64,000 bases of DNA from Sphingobacteriaceae bacterium (GTDB lineage Bacteria; Bacteroidota; Bacteroidia; Sphingobacteriales; Sphingobacteriaceae), in the NCBI GenBank assembly GCA_947458875.1, contig CANGZD010000001.1:1-64000 (forward strand), given 5' to 3'. The notes below the pieces were generated by a model. That model saw only the letters and a list, made by a program, of their open reading frames with translations. It had not been told where the DNA came from and did not search any database. Position 1 is the stretch's first letter. The number at the start of each line of letters is the position of its first letter. The position numbers and the translations under genes were made by a program. Below are positions 24,474 through 33,950 of the stretch, piece by piece.

Positions 24474-27233
24474 ATGAGCGAAGAATTAGACCCAGCATCA
24501 GCATCAGAAAACGAAATTCACCATAATATAATTCCACTTTCCGGATTATACGAGAACTGGTTTCTTGACTACGCTTCTTATGTAATCCTCGACCGTGCTG
24601 TGCCGCATATTCACGATGGATTAAAACCCGTACAACGCCGTATCCTTCATTCATTAAAGGAAATGGATGACGGGCGGTTCAATAAGGCGGCAAACGTGAT
24701 TGGGAATACGATGAAGTACCATCCACATGGTGATGCTTCTATAGGCGATGCAATGGTTCAAATCGGTCAAAAGAACTTGCTGATTGATACGCAAGGTAAC
24801 TGGGGGGATCCCATTACCGGAGATTCGGCAGCAGCGCCCCGTTACATCGAAGCCCGCTTATCTAAATTTGCGCTGGAGGTGGTGTTTAATCCAGACACCA
24901 CTGAGTGGCAGTCCAGTTACGATGGTCGTAATCAGGAGCCAGTGACGCTACCGGTTAAATTTCCGCTACTGTTAGCTCAGGGTGCAGATGGTATTGCCGT
25001 AGGTTTGGCTACCAAAATTATGCCTCACAATTTTTTGGAGCTGATTGAGGGTTCAATAGAAGTTTTGAAGGGTAATCGCCCAAACCTGATGCCCGACTTT
25101 CCTACCGGCGGGATGGCTGATTGTTCGGCTTATAATGAAGGCCAGCGTGGCGGTAAGATCAGGGTGCGTGCTAAAATTGTAGAACGCGATAAAAAAACTC
25201 TGGCCATTACCGAAATTCCATTTACCACCACCACCGGTGGTTTGATCGATAGTGTGATATCAGCCAATGACAAGGGCAAGATTAAGATCAAGAAAATTGA
25301 AGACAACACCGCCAAGGATGTAGAAATCATCATTCATTTGGCACCGGGTATTTCGCCCGATGTGACCATTGATGCCCTCTATGCCTTTACTGACTGTGAG
25401 GTGTCTATCTCCCCCAATACCTGCATCATTAAGGGAGATAAGCCACATTTCATGAGTGTAAATGATATACTCACTGAATGCACCAAGCATACCAAGGCCT
25501 TACTAAAACAGGAATTGGAGATCAAATTATCGGAGCTGAAAGAAAAGATCTTCTTCAGTAATCTGTTAAAGATCTTTATACAGGAAGGGATGTACAAGCA
25601 CCCCGACTATGAAAATTCAAGTGATTTTGAAAACGTAGTTTCGGTATTAAACACGCTCTTTAAACCATTTATGGAGCAATTTTACCGCGATATTTTGCCG
25701 GAAGATTATAAGAAGCTCATTGAAAAACCCATGAGCAGCATTACCCGCTTTGATGTGAAAAAAGCCGATGAGCAGATGAAGGCTTTAGAAGAAGACATCA
25801 AGGCAGTCAACAAAAACTTAAAAAACCTGACGGAATATGCGATCGCCTGGTTTGAAAAACTTCGTAATAAATACGGCGAAGGAAGAGAACGCAAAACAGA
25901 GTTACGTTTGTTCGATAAGGTAGAAGCAGCTAAAGTGGCGCTGGCCAACGTGAAATTATACATGAACCGTGAAGACGGTTTTATTGGCACCTCGCTTCGT
26001 AAGGATGAATTTGTTTGCGATTGCTCGGACCTGGACGAGATTATTGCCTTCAGGGCCGATGGTAAATTTACCGTTACCAAAGTAGCCGAAAAAGTTTTCG
26101 TGGGTAAAGATATCATCCATGCACAAGTGTTCAAGAAGAACGATGAACGCACCGTTTATAACCTCATTTATAAAGATGGTCAAAGCGGTGTGGCCTATGT
26201 AAAAAGATTCTCGGTGCTGGGCGTAACCCGCGATAAAGAGTACGATTTGACTAAAGGAACCAAAGGTTCGCAAGTGCTCTACTTTACTGCCAACCCAAAT
26301 GGAGAAGCCGAGGTGGTCAACGTGGCCTTGAAGCCGCATTCGAAACTTCGCAAATTGCAATTTGACCTCGATTTTGCAGAACTGGCCGTAAAAGGCAGGG
26401 CTTCTATGGGGAATACGGTCACCAAATATCCGGTCAAAAAGATCTTATTAAAAAGTAAAGGCGTTTCTACTTTGTCGGGTCGTAAAATCTGGTTCGACGA
26501 ATTGTTAAAACGTTTGAATGTAGACGGACGTGGTAAATATTTGGGTGAATTTGATGGAGATGATCAAATACTGTGTGTAACCGCCGATGGCGTGTACGAG
26601 CTCTGCGGCTTTGATCTAAGTACTCATTTTGATGACAAGCTACTGCTCATCGAAAAATACCATCCTGAAAAGGTTTACTCGGTGGTGCATTATGATGGTA
26701 AATCGAAGAATTTTTATGTAAAGCGCTTCTTCTTTGAGAAAACTTCCGAAGGGAAAAAGACTGCCTTTATTTCTGAGGAAAATGGATCTAAATTGATTTT
26801 GATCAGCGGAGTCAAGCAGCCAAAAGTAAAACTGGAGGTGCTCAAAGGTAAAACTCAAACCCCCGATACCTTGGTGCAGGACTTATCTGAATTGATTGAT
26901 GTAAAAGGCATGAAAGCCATGGGCAATCGATTGAGTCCGCATGAAGTGAAACAGGTGGAACTAATTGCCGGTGAAGAGCCAGATGAGGAAATAACTCTAC
27001 CAACAAACCAAAAAGTGGACCCCATTGCCGAAGCCGAAAATACCGAAGCCGCGGAAGAGCCCACGGACATTAAGGAGGATTCAGAAAGTGCTAACCCTGA
27101 TCCTGTCCAAGCAGAGCCGGAAGAAGCAAAAGTAGCGGAGGAACCTGAAACACCTGCTAAATCAGTCAGTTTCGAAATTACCAATCCGGACGATGTAGAA
27201 ATTGACGATAAAGGCCAGTTGGGTTTATTTTAA
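24474..27233 (+). CDS. parC: DNA topoisomerase IV subunit A
   Basis: Breakage-reunion subunit. The catalytic Tyr lies in AAPRYIEARLSKFA, preceded by the conserved KYHPHGDASIGDAMV. A C-terminal beta-pinwheel DNA-wrapping domain follows (about 500-810). The last roughly 90 residues are a Glu/Pro/Ala-rich acidic tail ending in QLGLF, absent from short ParC proteins. The GyrA-box consensus is not evident, in keeping with topoisomerase IV rather than gyrase. Confidence 0.92.
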   Translation: MSEELDPASASENEIHHNIIPLSGLYENWFLDYASYVILDRAVPHIHDGLKPVQRRILHSLKEMDDGRFNKAANVIGNTMKYHPHGDASIGDAMVQIGQKNLLIDTQGNWGDPITGDSAAAPRYIEARLSKFALEVVFNPDTTEWQSSYDGRNQEPVTLPVKFPLLLAQGADGIAVGLATKIMPHNFLELIEGSIEVLKGNRPNLMPDFPTGGMADCSAYNEGQRGGKIRVRAKIVERDKKTLAITEIPFTTTTGGLIDSVISANDKGKIKIKKIEDNTAKDVEIIIHLAPGISPDVTIDALYAFTDCEVSISPNTCIIKGDKPHFMSVNDILTECTKHTKALLKQELEIKLSELKEKIFFSNLLKIFIQEGMYKHPDYENSSDFENVVSVLNTLFKPFMEQFYRDILPEDYKKLIEKPMSSITRFDVKKADEQMKALEEDIKAVNKNLKNLTEYAIAWFEKLRNKYGEGRERKTELRLFDKVEAAKVALANVKLYMNREDGFIGTSLRKDEFVCDCSDLDEIIAFRADGKFTVTKVAEKVFVGKDIIHAQVFKKNDERTVYNLIYKDGQSGVAYVKRFSVLGVTRDKEYDLTKGTKGSQVLYFTANPNGEAEVVNVALKPHSKLRKLQFDLDFAELAVKGRASMGNTVTKYPVKKILLKSKGVSTLSGRKIWFDELLKRLNVDGRGKYLGEFDGDDQILCVTADGVYELCGFDLSTHFDDKLLLIEKYHPEKVYSVVHYDGKSKNFYVKRFFFEKTSEGKKTAFISEENGSKLILISGVKQPKVKLEVLKGKTQTPDTLVQDLSELIDVKGMKAMGNRLSPHEVKQVELIAGEEPDEEITLPTNQKVDPIAEAENTEAAEEPTDIKEDSESANPDPVQAEPEEAKVAEEPETPAKSVSFEITNPDDVEIDDKGQLGLF

Positions 27234-27463
27234 CGTCAGGTATATATTCCCTTCTTGGATTTTAATTTTCATGGGGATGCATCCATTGCTCATGCAATCC
27301 GTTGGTTTGCAAAAGCTGGTGCTTGAATCCTACATCAACTTTTGTAAACGAATTTTTTGTAATTAAGAGTCAAATGTTTTTATTACTTTTAGTTATAAAA
27401 TATCTACCATTACCTAATTGAAAATCAATACTATACTGCCTGACTTGCGTATAAAATCACTCT

Positions 27464-27478
27464 ATACCTCGAAGGTAT
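27464..27478. promoter_or_regulatory. Palindrome upstream of the SUMF1-domain gene
   Basis: ATACCT-CGA-AGGTAT has perfect 6-bp arms and ends 30 nt before the ATG at 27509. TCAATTTG nearby is a one-mismatch -7 box. The repeat may be an operator or a short RNA hairpin. Confidence 0.35.
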
Positions 27479-27508
27479 CTCAATTTGAAAATCACTGAAA
27501 TAATTATC

Positions 27509-29065
27509 ATGAAATTTTTTCTCAAAACTTTAATCCCCATTTTGTTCTGCGTAAACTCAGTGTTTGCAAATAATATCAGATTGAAAAATGTATCTCTGGC
27601 CGATACAGTTAAAGCCTCGAAGGAAGTTAATATCAAGTTCGATCTTTCTTGGGAGAATTCATGGCGTGATGATATCAATTGGGATGCCGCCTGGGTGACC
27701 ATTAAGGTTAAACGGGCAAATGGTACATGGAAGCATATTAAACCCCAACTAACAGGGTTTAGTACAGGAACCAATGGGGCCAATGCTAAAATTGTGATAC
27801 CAACAGACCGCATGGGGGCATTCATTTACCGTTCCCAAAAAGGATCTGGTGTGATGGACCTGAAGGATATCAAGCTGCGCTGGAACTACGGTCTCGATTC
27901 GGTTGCTAATATCGATTCTGCCGAGATCAGGATTTTTGCTACCGAAATGGTGTATGTTCCAAAAGGGAATTTTGCTTTCGGAGATTCCTATACTAATAAT
28001 CCTAACTTATGGGATAAGATCATGCCTTCCATATTTAAAACCTTTACTCCTTCCGATACCACCAAGTACGGGTCCAATACGCCTATGTTTACCGTTATTT
28101 CTGACAGACTCAGCCCAATGCTGAGTAATTATGAGTCTGGAAACTCACCCTCCTCCAATTCTGATCAGGAAATCAGATCCGGGATTTATATACATGGATT
28201 AAATGGGATTGCGGTAAATAATAGCGGTACCTATAAATACCCCGATTTCCCGACTGGTTATAAGGCATTTTATTGCATGAAATATGAGGTAACACAGGGG
28301 CAGTATACCGATTTTCTAAATACCACTACAACCGCAAGTACGCAAAATACTTATATGTATGGCACAAACCTGCTCCCAACTACAAATAATTCAAGATTTA
28401 CAATAACTAAAAGCGGTAGCAATTATGTGGTAACCCGACCAGACCGAGCGCTGGATTTTGCAGAATCACAACACCTATTTGCCTTTGCCAATTGGAGTGC
28501 CCTGCGGCCAATGACAGAACTGGAGTTTGAGAAGGCTTGCCGCGGTCCGTTGGCACCCAGACCATACGACCGGGCGAATGGTCCACGATCTATGATGCGC
28601 ATGAATATGAACACGTCTATTTTTAACCTAAAGCTTGATGGTCCGGAAACAGGAACTGAAACTGCCTTAGGTGTTGATTCTACCAAATACCTATCGGTGA
28701 GTAGTAATAGCCAGATTGAAGGAGGTGACGGAGGTAGTGGTGCTTATAGGGTAGGCATATTTGCAACGTCAACATCCAGCAGAATAAGTTCTGGTGCCAG
28801 TTATTATGGAATTATGGGTTTAACAGATAATGTGGCAGAGTACGTGATTAGTCTTAATTCTGAAAGATCCAGGTCTTTCAAAGATGTAAATGGCTCGGGT
28901 GAAAATCCTACGGGATATCCGAATGTGTCGCATTGGTTTGGCCAATCGGGTGGTATATTATCAACTTATCAAGATATGATTTTCAAAAATGACAATGTAT
29001 CTTCTAGATATTTCGGTTCACCTGCAGGCTTCAGAATGGTACGCAGTGCCCCTGAAGACAACTAA
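27509..29065 (+). CDS. Secreted SUMF1/formylglycine-enzyme-like protein
   Basis: A 518-residue exported protein with a signal peptide (MKFFLKTLIPILFCVNSVFA, no lipobox). An N-terminal beta-rich domain (about 25-160) precedes a SUMF1/FGE-sulfatase fold. The fold is marked by YCMKYEVTQGQYTDFLN, RPMTELEFEKACRG, GLTDNVAEYV and the terminal GFRMVR. Members include GldJ/GldK-like T9SS parts and true formylglycine enzymes. The catalytic Cys pair of FGE is not evident, so a binding role is more likely. The next gene starts 20 nt downstream and encodes a T9SS substrate. Confidence 0.82.
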   Translation: MKFFLKTLIPILFCVNSVFANNIRLKNVSLADTVKASKEVNIKFDLSWENSWRDDINWDAAWVTIKVKRANGTWKHIKPQLTGFSTGTNGANAKIVIPTDRMGAFIYRSQKGSGVMDLKDIKLRWNYGLDSVANIDSAEIRIFATEMVYVPKGNFAFGDSYTNNPNLWDKIMPSIFKTFTPSDTTKYGSNTPMFTVISDRLSPMLSNYESGNSPSSNSDQEIRSGIYIHGLNGIAVNNSGTYKYPDFPTGYKAFYCMKYEVTQGQYTDFLNTTTTASTQNTYMYGTNLLPTTNNSRFTITKSGSNYVVTRPDRALDFAESQHLFAFANWSALRPMTELEFEKACRGPLAPRPYDRANGPRSMMRMNMNTSIFNLKLDGPETGTETALGVDSTKYLSVSSNSQIEGGDGGSGAYRVGIFATSTSSRISSGASYYGIMGLTDNVAEYVISLNSERSRSFKDVNGSGENPTGYPNVSHWFGQSGGILSTYQDMIFKNDNVSSRYFGSPAGFRMVRSAPEDN

Positions 29066-29085
29066 TTCAATACTGGTTTATTACG

Positions 29086-32000
29086 GTGAGAAAATTACTC
29101 CTCCTTCTGTACTTTATTATTCAATGGCAGTTTACACTTGCCCAGCAGGAGGCCTTGTTGCTAAAATCTCCTACTAATGGTCAAGTATTATCCGGGGGGG
29201 CTATATTTAACATCACCTGGGAATACAGTAATGTTGAAAATATTAAGATCGAGTATTCTTCCGATGCGGGGGCTACTTGGTCAACGGTAGTTGCCTCTTA
29301 TCCCGCATCAGCGGGTACCTACCCCTGGCTGGTGCCTGTTAAACCTACCAATAGCGGGAAAATTAAAATTTCGAATGTGTTCAATAGTGCTACGGCCAGT
29401 ATTAGTGCCGGGGTTTTTAGTATCGCCCAGCCAAAATTGGAATTAGATATTGATACTGCTGCTATTTTAAGCCCCGGGAATGTATTTCAATTAAAATGGA
29501 CTAGTTTATCGGTAGAAAAACTGAACATTTCGTATTCGAGAGATGGTGGAGCTACATATCAACTGATCAGCAAGGGCTTTCCTGCTCTGGCAAGTTCATT
29601 TACCTGGATCATACCGGAAATTAGCCAAAATCAGATTCAACTAAAAATGGAATCTGCAGACGATGTAAACGTGAAGGTAATTTGGCGAGCGAAAGTGAGT
29701 GCCAGACAGCAGTCTGCTAATATAAAATATCGTGGTGGAAGTTTTGACGGATTTACGGGCAGGTCGAATGCCAAAGCACAGCTTGAATTACTGTATCCAA
29801 AAGGAGGGGAGAACTTGGCCTCGTTTTCAAGCCAAAACATTCGTTGGAAATCCTTTAATATCGAATATCTTAAAATTGAATTTTCGGCAGATAGCGGCCA
29901 AACTTGGATAGTTGTAACTGATGCTTATCCGGCTGCAGCACAACAAATGGATTGGAAAATCCCTGCTACTATTACAGCGAAAGGGATTATCCGTTTGACT
30001 GCAATTGATGGCGGAGATATTTCAGCAAAGAATCCCCTGCCTTTTAAAATCCCATCCAAGAGTATCGCTATCGATAAAGCCTTTAAGCCTCAATATGTTT
30101 TACAGGAGCCCATTCCTTTGTTTTGGGTGAATAACGGGATTGAGACCGTAGATCTGTTCTATAAAAAAATGAGGGACCCGAAATGGACACTGATCAGAGC
30201 CTCCTTACCGGCCTCCATGCTTCAGTTTGTTTGGGTACCTCCTGTTAGCTTGCAGGCTGATTCCATCTCCATAAAAATTGTGGCTAAGAATTTCGACTTT
30301 CAGGATTCTACCTCCATCCCAATAGCAATCAAGAACAGTTCATTACAGCCGGTAAAATTCAGAGGCGGAGCATATGATGGGTTCTCTGAAGCAAGTAATT
30401 ATAAAGCTAAACTTAATTTGGTTGCCATTAAAGCCGGGACTGTTTTCGATGCATTTGCGAAGACGGATATTAGCTGGACTTCTTCTGATTTAGAATATAT
30501 CGATATCTTTTTTTCAAAAGACGGGAAGAAGACATGGACAAATGTAGTCAAGGATTATGCAGCTAAAGCTGCTCGCTACCAGTGGCAAGTTCCTTATCTC
30601 CCTACTAAATCAGGTTTTATTAAGATCGTTTCCTCTCAGGACAGCAGTTTATTTTCTATTTCTGAACGATTTGAGATTTCGGAAAGCTATCTCAAGCTTT
30701 CGGTTGATTCTGTGTTTGAAGGCAGCCCAAATGGGCTGGTGCCGATCAGATGGGTGCAATCTGGCCTCAATGATTTGGCCATCTCCTTCAAAAAAGCAGA
30801 TACTTCCAAAGTTTGGACCCGTATTACAACCAAATATCTTGCTTCGGCGGCTTCTTATCTTTGGGTGAATACAAAGACTTTAGATGGGTATTATTTTATT
30901 AAGGCTGCCGCAACGCTGGCTCCGTTCAATGCAGACTCCGTGCGTGTGCGGTTTATTCCCACACAGTTAAAAACAGATGTAAGTAAATATAGGGGTGGTA
31001 GCTATGATGGTTTTACTTCCCGCACCAATGTAGGTAAGATCTTGGTTACCAAACCGCAGGCAGGAGAGATTTTACTGGCCGGTACTACTTATCTCATCAG
31101 TTGGAAAACTGAAAAGGTTGCAGATTCTGTTAAAATAGAATATACCACCGATAATGGGAAAACATGGAAAGTGATCACCGCTGCCGTTGATGCAAAATCT
31201 GGAGTTTATTCTTGGAAAATTCCGGCTTCGGTGACCCCTAATAGTACGAATGCTGACAGTTGGAATACTTTGCTGAATACTAACGTTTCTCTTAATGAAT
31301 GCAGAATCAGAATTTCAGAGCTCAATGTGGCGGATGCCCTGGAGGGGATATCGAACAATACCTTTAAGATCAGTAGTACCATTATTCAACAGAGCCAGAC
31401 CATTAGTTTTGATGCAATTACTGCCAAACGGGTGGGCGATCAGCCTTTTGTGTTGAAAGCCAGGTCGAGCGCCAATTTGCCAATTTCATTTGCTGTTGAA
31501 TCGGGTCCGGCCAGTATCAAGGATAGTACCTTGACTATCACTGGTATGGGTTTAATAAAAGTGAAGGCCAGCCAAGCGGGGAATAATTTATTTATACCTG
31601 CGACTGATGTTTTCAGAGAATTTATGGTAGATGTTTTACCTGCAAGTACATTTAGAATAAAGACCGTATCTGCAATATGTAAAGGAGCAGCTAATGGGTT
31701 AATTACCATTAAAGCAAGTAAGAATTTGCCGTATAAGGCTACTTTAAAGTCTGCCAACTTGAATCAATCTTACGATTTTAGTGATACATTAAGCATTAAA
31801 GATCTGCGTGCGGGTAAATACAGTTTATGTATAAGCATCACGGGTGTTGGTAATTACGTACAATGTTATGACCTTAACATAGGCGAACCTGCTGATTTAT
31901 CAGTGTATACGCAGTTAAACCTTTCGGCCAATACCCTGACCCTGAGCATGGCAGGCAGCGACACTTATTTTATTTCCATTAATGGTGAGAATTATACCAG

Positions 32001-32337
32001 CAACTCGGCCAAACTGGACGTTCCTTTAAAGCCAGGGGTGAATAGAATAAAGGTGAATGGGACCCAAGCTTGCCAAGGAGTTTATGAAGAGGAAGTATAT
32101 GTAAATGAACAAACGGAAGTTTATCCTAATCCTTTTAGTTCTGACTTAAACATTAAGCTCGATGGGCAGGAGAATAAGGAACTGTACATTAAAGTATTAA
32201 GCAGTTCGGGCATCAAGGTATATGAAGGTACCCAGCGGGTTCAGAACAATTTGATCCGCTTGGATTTATCGAATCTGGAGAGCGGTTATTATTTCGTGCT
32301 GATTGGCAAAAATACTTATAAGGTAATTAAGCAATAG
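29086..32337 (+). CDS. T9SS-exported repeat protein
   Basis: A 1083-residue secreted protein starting with GTG and a signal peptide (MRKLLLLLYFIIQWQFTLAQ). It is built of Ig-like modules that repeat the pattern W-x-hydrophobic-x-I-x-YS-x-D-x-G-x-TW followed by Y-x-W-x-P (Kre9/KNH-like). Each long unit of exactly 210 residues ends in (Y/F)RGG(S/A)(F/Y)DGF, at residues 216, 426 and 636. Downstream are an MBG-like stretch (about 765-850) and a type A T9SS C-terminal sorting domain (VYPNPFSSDLNIKL... to the end). It should be secreted and surface-attached or released. The ligand is unknown. Confidence 0.85.
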   Translation: MRKLLLLLYFIIQWQFTLAQQEALLLKSPTNGQVLSGGAIFNITWEYSNVENIKIEYSSDAGATWSTVVASYPASAGTYPWLVPVKPTNSGKIKISNVFNSATASISAGVFSIAQPKLELDIDTAAILSPGNVFQLKWTSLSVEKLNISYSRDGGATYQLISKGFPALASSFTWIIPEISQNQIQLKMESADDVNVKVIWRAKVSARQQSANIKYRGGSFDGFTGRSNAKAQLELLYPKGGENLASFSSQNIRWKSFNIEYLKIEFSADSGQTWIVVTDAYPAAAQQMDWKIPATITAKGIIRLTAIDGGDISAKNPLPFKIPSKSIAIDKAFKPQYVLQEPIPLFWVNNGIETVDLFYKKMRDPKWTLIRASLPASMLQFVWVPPVSLQADSISIKIVAKNFDFQDSTSIPIAIKNSSLQPVKFRGGAYDGFSEASNYKAKLNLVAIKAGTVFDAFAKTDISWTSSDLEYIDIFFSKDGKKTWTNVVKDYAAKAARYQWQVPYLPTKSGFIKIVSSQDSSLFSISERFEISESYLKLSVDSVFEGSPNGLVPIRWVQSGLNDLAISFKKADTSKVWTRITTKYLASAASYLWVNTKTLDGYYFIKAAATLAPFNADSVRVRFIPTQLKTDVSKYRGGSYDGFTSRTNVGKILVTKPQAGEILLAGTTYLISWKTEKVADSVKIEYTTDNGKTWKVITAAVDAKSGVYSWKIPASVTPNSTNADSWNTLLNTNVSLNECRIRISELNVADALEGISNNTFKISSTIIQQSQTISFDAITAKRVGDQPFVLKARSSANLPISFAVESGPASIKDSTLTITGMGLIKVKASQAGNNLFIPATDVFREFMVDVLPASTFRIKTVSAICKGAANGLITIKASKNLPYKATLKSANLNQSYDFSDTLSIKDLRAGKYSLCISITGVGNYVQCYDLNIGEPADLSVYTQLNLSANTLTLSMAGSDTYFISINGENYTSNSAKLDVPLKPGVNRIKVNGTQACQGVYEEEVYVNEQTEVYPNPFSSDLNIKLDGQENKELYIKVLSSSGIKVYEGTQRVQNNLIRLDLSNLESGYYFVLIGKNTYKVIKQ
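29731..31020 (+). repeat. 630-nt (210-codon) repeat unit in the T9SS protein gene
   Basis: The Arg codon of the (Y/F)RGG(S/A)(F/Y)DGF motif lies at 29731, 30361 and 30991, exactly 630 nt apart both times. Nucleotide identity is low, so this is an old protein-level repeat whose length has been kept. Confidence 0.85.
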
Positions 32338-32874
32338 TTAGTTTTTAATGGCTAGTTTTTCGCCAAACTCTTTCATGAATTTTTCCAGCTTTGGCTGGAT
32401 CACAAAGCTACAGTAGGGCTGATAGCTGTTCTGGTTAAAATAATCCTGGTGGTAGTCTTCTGCCGGGTAAAACGCACTTTCAGGACTGAGTTCTGTTACA
32501 ATGGGGGCATCGAATACCTTGGCTTCTTCCAATTGCTTGATCAGTTGCATTGCCATATTTTTTTGCTGTTCATCCGCATAAAAAATAACCGATCGGTATT
32601 GGGTTCCTACGTCATTTCCCTGACGGTTCAAGGTGGTAGGGTCGTGGGTTTTAAAGAAAGCCAACAAGAGCTCTTCTAAACTGATTTCTTTCGGATCATA
32701 ACTGATCTGTACCACTTCTGCATGGCCGGTTTTTCCGGTACAAATTTCGCGATAACTTGGGTTTGGAAATAGACCACCCATATAACCCGAAACTACTTTC
32801 GTTACACCCTTCAGTCTTTGAAAAACAGCTTCGGTACACCAGAAACAACCACCACCTACAACCAGCCTGTCCAT
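32338..32874 (-). CDS. msrA: Peptide-methionine (S)-S-oxide reductase
   Basis: It repairs oxidised methionine (S epimer) in proteins using thioredoxin. GGGCFWCTEAVFQ carries the catalytic Cys, GYMGG and YHQDYF are the other family motifs, and the 178 residues are normal for cytoplasmic MsrA. No MsrB is fused or adjacent. Its stop codon directly abuts the stop of the convergent T9SS gene. It is the last gene of a minus-strand group that starts at mlaE. Confidence 0.96.
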   Translation of the reverse strand: MDRLVVGGGCFWCTEAVFQRLKGVTKVVSGYMGGLFPNPSYREICTGKTGHAEVVQISYDPKEISLEELLLAFFKTHDPTTLNRQGNDVGTQYRSVIFYADEQQKNMAMQLIKQLEEAKVFDAPIVTELSPESAFYPAEDYHQDYFNQNSYQPYCSFVIQPKLEKFMKEFGEKLAIKN

Positions 32875-32875
32875 T

Positions 32876-33892
32876 TTATTGGTATTGAATATAAGCGGGT
32901 TTAGGGGTCAGTTTTACCAATTCTTCAGGTGTCATCATCCGGTGTGGCGGGTTCTTGATGTCGTTCTTGTAGAACAACTTAAAGCCGGTAAACTGCACCG
33001 GTTCACTGTAAATCCAGTGGCGGTAAGTTCCTTTTTTCAGTTCTGGTGCACCCCAGCCATCCATGTGCATCACCAGCTGTACTTCCGGACGTAGTTTAAT
33101 TTGCTTGCTATTGGTCACCATACCCTTTGTAAAACGATGGATGGTAAATACCTTCGGTGGCAATCCGTGCTCTTGTACCAGTTTGGCCAGGTAATCGGAA
33201 CAATAGTTGATATCGGCAGCATCATAAGTGCCAATTTTAGTTCCTGGTTTAGCTCCTGTTTTCATAGAAAACTCAGGATCGATGCCCAAGTGTACATTAT
33301 GTAGTTTTAGATATTTTTCCAGTCGGGGTAGTTCGTCTCTAATGGTGCTCAGCGCTACTTGAATATCTAAAAATACAATTGCATTGCGCATTTTTGCAAT
33401 GCTCATTACGGAGTCTATTTGCTTATCGGGCATGCGGAAACGGTACTTGCCATCTTTGCCACCATCTCCCTGTGCCACTACTGCAATGTAGTGCAATGCT
33501 GGTTGAACGGGAGTTTGAGGATCGGCCTTTTCCCATCTTTTTACTTCCTGATCTAATTTGGCGAGCATTTGCTTTGGCGGCAACTCGCCTAAAATACCCA
33601 TGCGTACCGAATATAAATTACCGTAATAAGCTATAATGCGTTTAAACGGCAGAATGGCTCCGGGCAATGGATAGGGTTCTTTCTTTACCGGCCATTTCCC
33701 GGTAGTATCACCATTGGCAAGTGCCTTCATCTTTTGACGATAGGCTAAGGTATCGATAGCTGGATAGTTGGCTGCTCGTTTTGAGGTAATGCTATCGGCT
33801 TTAGTTGCTTTGGCCGAGCCATTTGAATTGCTGCAGCTGCTCAGTCCTACACAGGCAATAAGTAAGATAAGGATGAATTTTTCGAAGTACAT
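32876..33892 (-). CDS. Conserved lipoprotein of unknown function
   Basis: 338 residues with a lipoprotein signal (LIACVGLSSC, lipobox Cys at 20). A Ser/Lys-rich linker leads to a globular domain containing FKRIIAYYGNLYSVRMGILGE, ALHYIAVVAQGDGGKDGKYR and LGIDPEFSMK. The pattern of strands ending in acidic residues resembles a TIM barrel and recalls glycosidase-like lipoproteins, but I know of no proven activity. It lies 1 nt upstream of msrA on the same strand. Confidence 0.75.
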   Translation of the reverse strand: MYFEKFILILLIACVGLSSCSNSNGSAKATKADSITSKRAANYPAIDTLAYRQKMKALANGDTTGKWPVKKEPYPLPGAILPFKRIIAYYGNLYSVRMGILGELPPKQMLAKLDQEVKRWEKADPQTPVQPALHYIAVVAQGDGGKDGKYRFRMPDKQIDSVMSIAKMRNAIVFLDIQVALSTIRDELPRLEKYLKLHNVHLGIDPEFSMKTGAKPGTKIGTYDAADINYCSDYLAKLVQEHGLPPKVFTIHRFTKGMVTNSKQIKLRPEVQLVMHMDGWGAPELKKGTYRHWIYSEPVQFTGFKLFYKNDIKNPPHRMMTPEELVKLTPKPAYIQYQ

Positions 33893-33950
33893 GGGTCTAA
33901 TTCAATTTCGTGTAAGTGGATGAAGTTGAAGATAACAAAAATCCGCAGTC

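Noticed and set aside
29731-31020. Recent duplication or assembly artefact as source of the 630-nt repeat
   Set aside because: The units differ strongly at DNA level, so they are ancient repeats and not an assembly error.
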